From Candidatus Zixiibacteriota bacterium (GTDB lineage Bacteria > Zixibacteria > MSB-5A5 > GN15 > PGXB01), in contig CP070766.1 in NCBI GenBank assembly GCA_020345705.1, positions 1,665,813-1,671,408 of the forward strand: a stretch of 5,596 nt of DNA, read 5' to 3'. Numbering within the stretch: position 1 is the stretch's first letter; each line of letters opens with the position of its first letter. Made by a program: the position numbers and the translations under genes. The notes under the pieces were generated by a model. It was not told the origin of the DNA and searched no databases. It saw only the letters and a program-made list of their open reading frames with translations. Shown here piece after piece: positions 3,925 to 5,596 of the stretch.

Positions 3925-5596
3925 TCAGGCTCCGCAAACAGGCTCCGGCCCATCTTTATAAAGGTAATCAATCAAATAGGCAATGTCCAGGATATTCAGC
4001 TGGCCGCTGCCATTCATGTCGCCCGCTTGAAAGGGTTCGGGAAACGGGCCGCCCTTATAAAGGAAATTCACCAAAAATGTAACATCTAAGAGATTCACAT
4101 TGAGGTCTGAATTGGCGTCTCCGCAGACATACTCACAGATGTCCCCGATATTATTGCTGTTCTCATCCTCCTGTCCGGGATTATAATCAAAGGGGCAATT
4201 GTCGCATACGTTTCCGACGCCGTCATCATCAGTGTCTTTCTGGCTGGAATTGGCTTCTTCAGGACAATTATCGCATACGTCTCCATCTCCATCTTCATCG
4301 ACGTCAGCTTGGTCGGAATTAGGTTCCTCGTCGCAATTGTCGCAGACGTCACCGATGCCGTCTTCATCGGTGTCGAGCTGGTCCTCATTGGCGTCATCGG
4401 GGCAGTTATCCGGAGCACAAGTGTTGGCTGCAAAGCCCGGATTGCCGAAACCGTCACCGTCGGTATCGGTACACTCGTCGCATTCATCACCAATGCCGTC
4501 ATCGTCGGCGTCGGCCTGCTCGGGATTATAAATCGCCGGGCAGTTGTCGCAAGCGTCGCCGATGCCGTCTTCATCAGCATCCGCCTGATCGGAGTTGGAC
4601 TCCTCGGGGCAGTTGTCCTCAGGGCATTCATTCTCCGGATAGCCGGGGTCGCCGTAGCCGTCGAAGTCGCTGTCAATGCAGGCGTCACAGACGTCGCCGA
4701 CACCGTCGCCGTCCACGTCAACCTGTTCGGGATTGTAGTCATCCACGCAGTTGTCGCATGCATCGCCGAAACCGTCGCCGTCAGTATCGGTTTGATCCGG
4801 ATTGTAAACCCAGGGGCAATTGTCGTCGGGACAGGTCGAGGCGGGCAGACCGGGATAGCCGAAACCGTCGCCGTCCGGGTCGGTGCAATCGTCGCAGGCA
4901 TTGCCCAGACCGTCGTTGTCAAAGTCGAAGTTGTCGGGATTAAAAACATCCGGGCAGTTGTCATCGGGACATTCATTCTCCGGGTGACCCGGATCACCGT
5001 AGCCGTCGGCATCGCTGTCGGTGCAGACCGCCAGTGATGGTGCAATATTGCTGAGGCTGCGGTCATATCGGTAGTACGGTACCTTCAGAGCATCATAATC
5101 AATCGGGACATCGGGGAAGGTCGTGAACATCAATTCATTTTGCCCCGAAATGCACATCAGATCCGTAAAACCGTCCTGATTTATATCGCCCACAACCGGA
5201 TAAAATCTTTTAGCGGGCCGGTTGTGCCCTGTAAAAAAGCCATAGCCGGCCCCGGTCAGAAGCGGCCAGCCGGGAAGAATCCCCCCGAATTTATCCCAGG
5301 CGATAATGCCCCCGAATGTACTGGAATGAAAAAGATCCGGAACGAAACGTGAAACAATGTCAGTTTCGGAATCGCCGTTCATATCGGCAAAAACAGGATT
5401 GTATATCCAGCCCGGGTCGGGAAGAGACGTCAAAAATCCGAGGGAATCATCCACCAATGGCGTGCCGCCTATATCCCAGGCCATTACCGAGGAAGTAGAT
5501 ATGTCGAATATGGTCAGGAAGTATTCCAGTTCGCGATCATTATTGATGTCACAGAAAATGGGACCGTGCAGGACCAGATAATCGGTGATGCCGGTG
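3925..5596 (-). CDS. secreted FG-GAP / thrombospondin type 3 repeat / dockerin protein, 5' end outside window
   Basis: The frame is open from the right window edge to TGA at 3925-3927, with 556 visible codons; the ATG at 5484 is internal, since the reading continues 37 codons upstream in a matching domain. Visible domains in order: three FG-GAP/VCBS-like calcium loops (CDINNDRELE, ADMNGDSETD, GDINQDGFTD) set among AWD...GG and LPGWP strands, typical of a beta-propeller; then 13 thrombospondin type 3 repeats of exactly 23 residues (4126-5022), rich in DxDxDG and CDNC; then a type I dockerin (3928-4125) with loops DANSDLNVNLLD and DMNGSGQLNILD. The cysteine and aspartate content indicates a calcium-stabilised, disulfide-bonded extracellular or surface protein; the signal peptide is outside the window. 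No sorting signal (T9SS, PEP-CTERM, LPXTG) follows the dockerin. It likely acts as a spacer-bearing surface or secreted protein; partner unknown. It converges on the tRNA gene and has its own terminator. Confidence 0.9.
   Translation of the reverse strand, partial: TGITDYLVLHGPIFCDINNDRELEYFLTIFDISTSSVMAWDIGGTPLVDDSLGFLTSLPDPGWIYNPVFADMNGDSETDIVSRFVPDLFHSSTFGGIIAWDKFGGILPGWPLLTGAGYGFFTGHNRPAKRFYPVVGDINQDGFTDLMCISGQNELMFTTFPDVPIDYDALKVPYYRYDRSLSNIAPSLAVCTDSDADGYGDPGHPENECPDDNCPDVFNPDNFDFDNDGLGNACDDCTDPDGDGFGYPGLPASTCPDDNCPWVYNPDQTDTDGDGFGDACDNCVDDYNPEQVDVDGDGVGDVCDACIDSDFDGYGDPGYPENECPEDNCPEESNSDQADADEDGIGDACDNCPAIYNPEQADADDDGIGDECDECTDTDGDGFGNPGFAANTCAPDNCPDDANEDQLDTDEDGIGDVCDNCDEEPNSDQADVDEDGDGDVCDNCPEEANSSQKDTDDDGVGNVCDNCPFDYNPGQEDENSNNIGDICEYVCGDANSDLNVNLLDVTFLVNFLYKGGPFPEPFQAGDMNGSGQLNILDIAYLIDYLYKDGPEPVCGA
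4126..5022 (-). repeat. thirteen 69-bp (23-residue) thrombospondin type 3 repeats
   Basis: From the minus strand, cysteines ending each unit recur exactly every 23 codons through 12 units. The thirteenth (4126-4194) is degenerate: its aspartates are partly replaced (ENSNNIGD) and its terminal Cys is shifted by one. Two kinds of unit exist. Head units contain DGYGDPG or DGFGxPG followed by CPxDNC, and four of these occur. Nine body units contain NPxQxDxDxDGxGDxCDNC. The order is head-body, head-body-body, head-body-body, head-body-body-body-body. Spacing is intact with no frameshift. The array is in the coding frame and is protein repeat DNA, not a CRISPR or satellite. Confidence 0.93.

Noticed and set aside
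4126..5022. Regularly spaced repeats as a CRISPR array
   Set aside because: Units are contiguous 69-bp coding repeats without unique spacers, and they translate into calcium-binding thrombospondin type 3 units.
4309..5037. 242-codon open frame on the plus strand, rich in Val, Ile and Ala
   Set aside because: It lies fully antisense to the TSP3 array; the GAC/GAT-rich codons of the repeats read as GTC/ATC on the other strand, so stops are avoided by composition alone. No ribosome site or domain.
4095..5066. 323-codon minus-strand frame rich in Thr, Ala and Pro
   Set aside because: It is a shifted reading of the same repeat DNA; the in-frame protein has clear calcium and cysteine motifs while this one is low-complexity.

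Overview
The window looks like chromosomal DNA from a Gram-negative-type bacterium of the FCB/Zixibacteria-like kind. This is inferred from two things. The sigma factor is short, lacks region 1.1 and closely resembles the Bacteroidetes-type primary sigma. The secreted protein combines FG-GAP-like blades, thrombospondin type 3 repeats and a C-terminal dockerin with a CGD-type start, a combination I associate with Zixibacteria and related candidate phyla. No search was run, so the phylum is a guess. I see no transposase, integrase, CRISPR array or phage gene.

Left part (1-1092, + strand): the last 42 codons of an unidentified protein, possibly a Do/HtrA-like protease, end at 131. A 56-bp gap with two small hairpins follows. 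Next comes a complete primary-type sigma-70 factor (188-1042) starting at GTG, closed by a textbook intrinsic terminator (1066-1092).

Middle (1093-3759, + strand): a 175-bp leader with promoter-like elements and a possible 23-codon upstream ORF precedes a 783-residue polytopic membrane protein (1268-3619). Its N-terminal half looks like a GT-C glycosyltransferase related to arabinofuranosyltransferase AftA, and its C-terminal part is soluble and beta-rich. Directly after its stop codon lies a good promoter and then a tRNA-Leu(CAG) gene without encoded CCA.

Right part (3860-5596, - strand): a convergent gene, cut off at its 5' end by the window edge, encodes a secreted-type calcium-binding protein. 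It has FG-GAP/VCBS-like blades, then 13 strictly spaced 23-residue thrombospondin type 3 repeats, then a type I dockerin. A strong intrinsic terminator follows it.

The genes do not form an obvious single pathway. They are separate transcription units: housekeeping transcription (sigma), envelope glycan synthesis (GT-C protein), translation (tRNA) and an extracellular structural or adhesive protein. The points most worth a second look are the AftA-like protein, the in-frame uORF whose amber stop touches the TTG start of that gene, the perfectly periodic TSP3 array ending in a dockerin, and a 13-bp element shared by the tRNA promoter and the leader of the GT-C gene.
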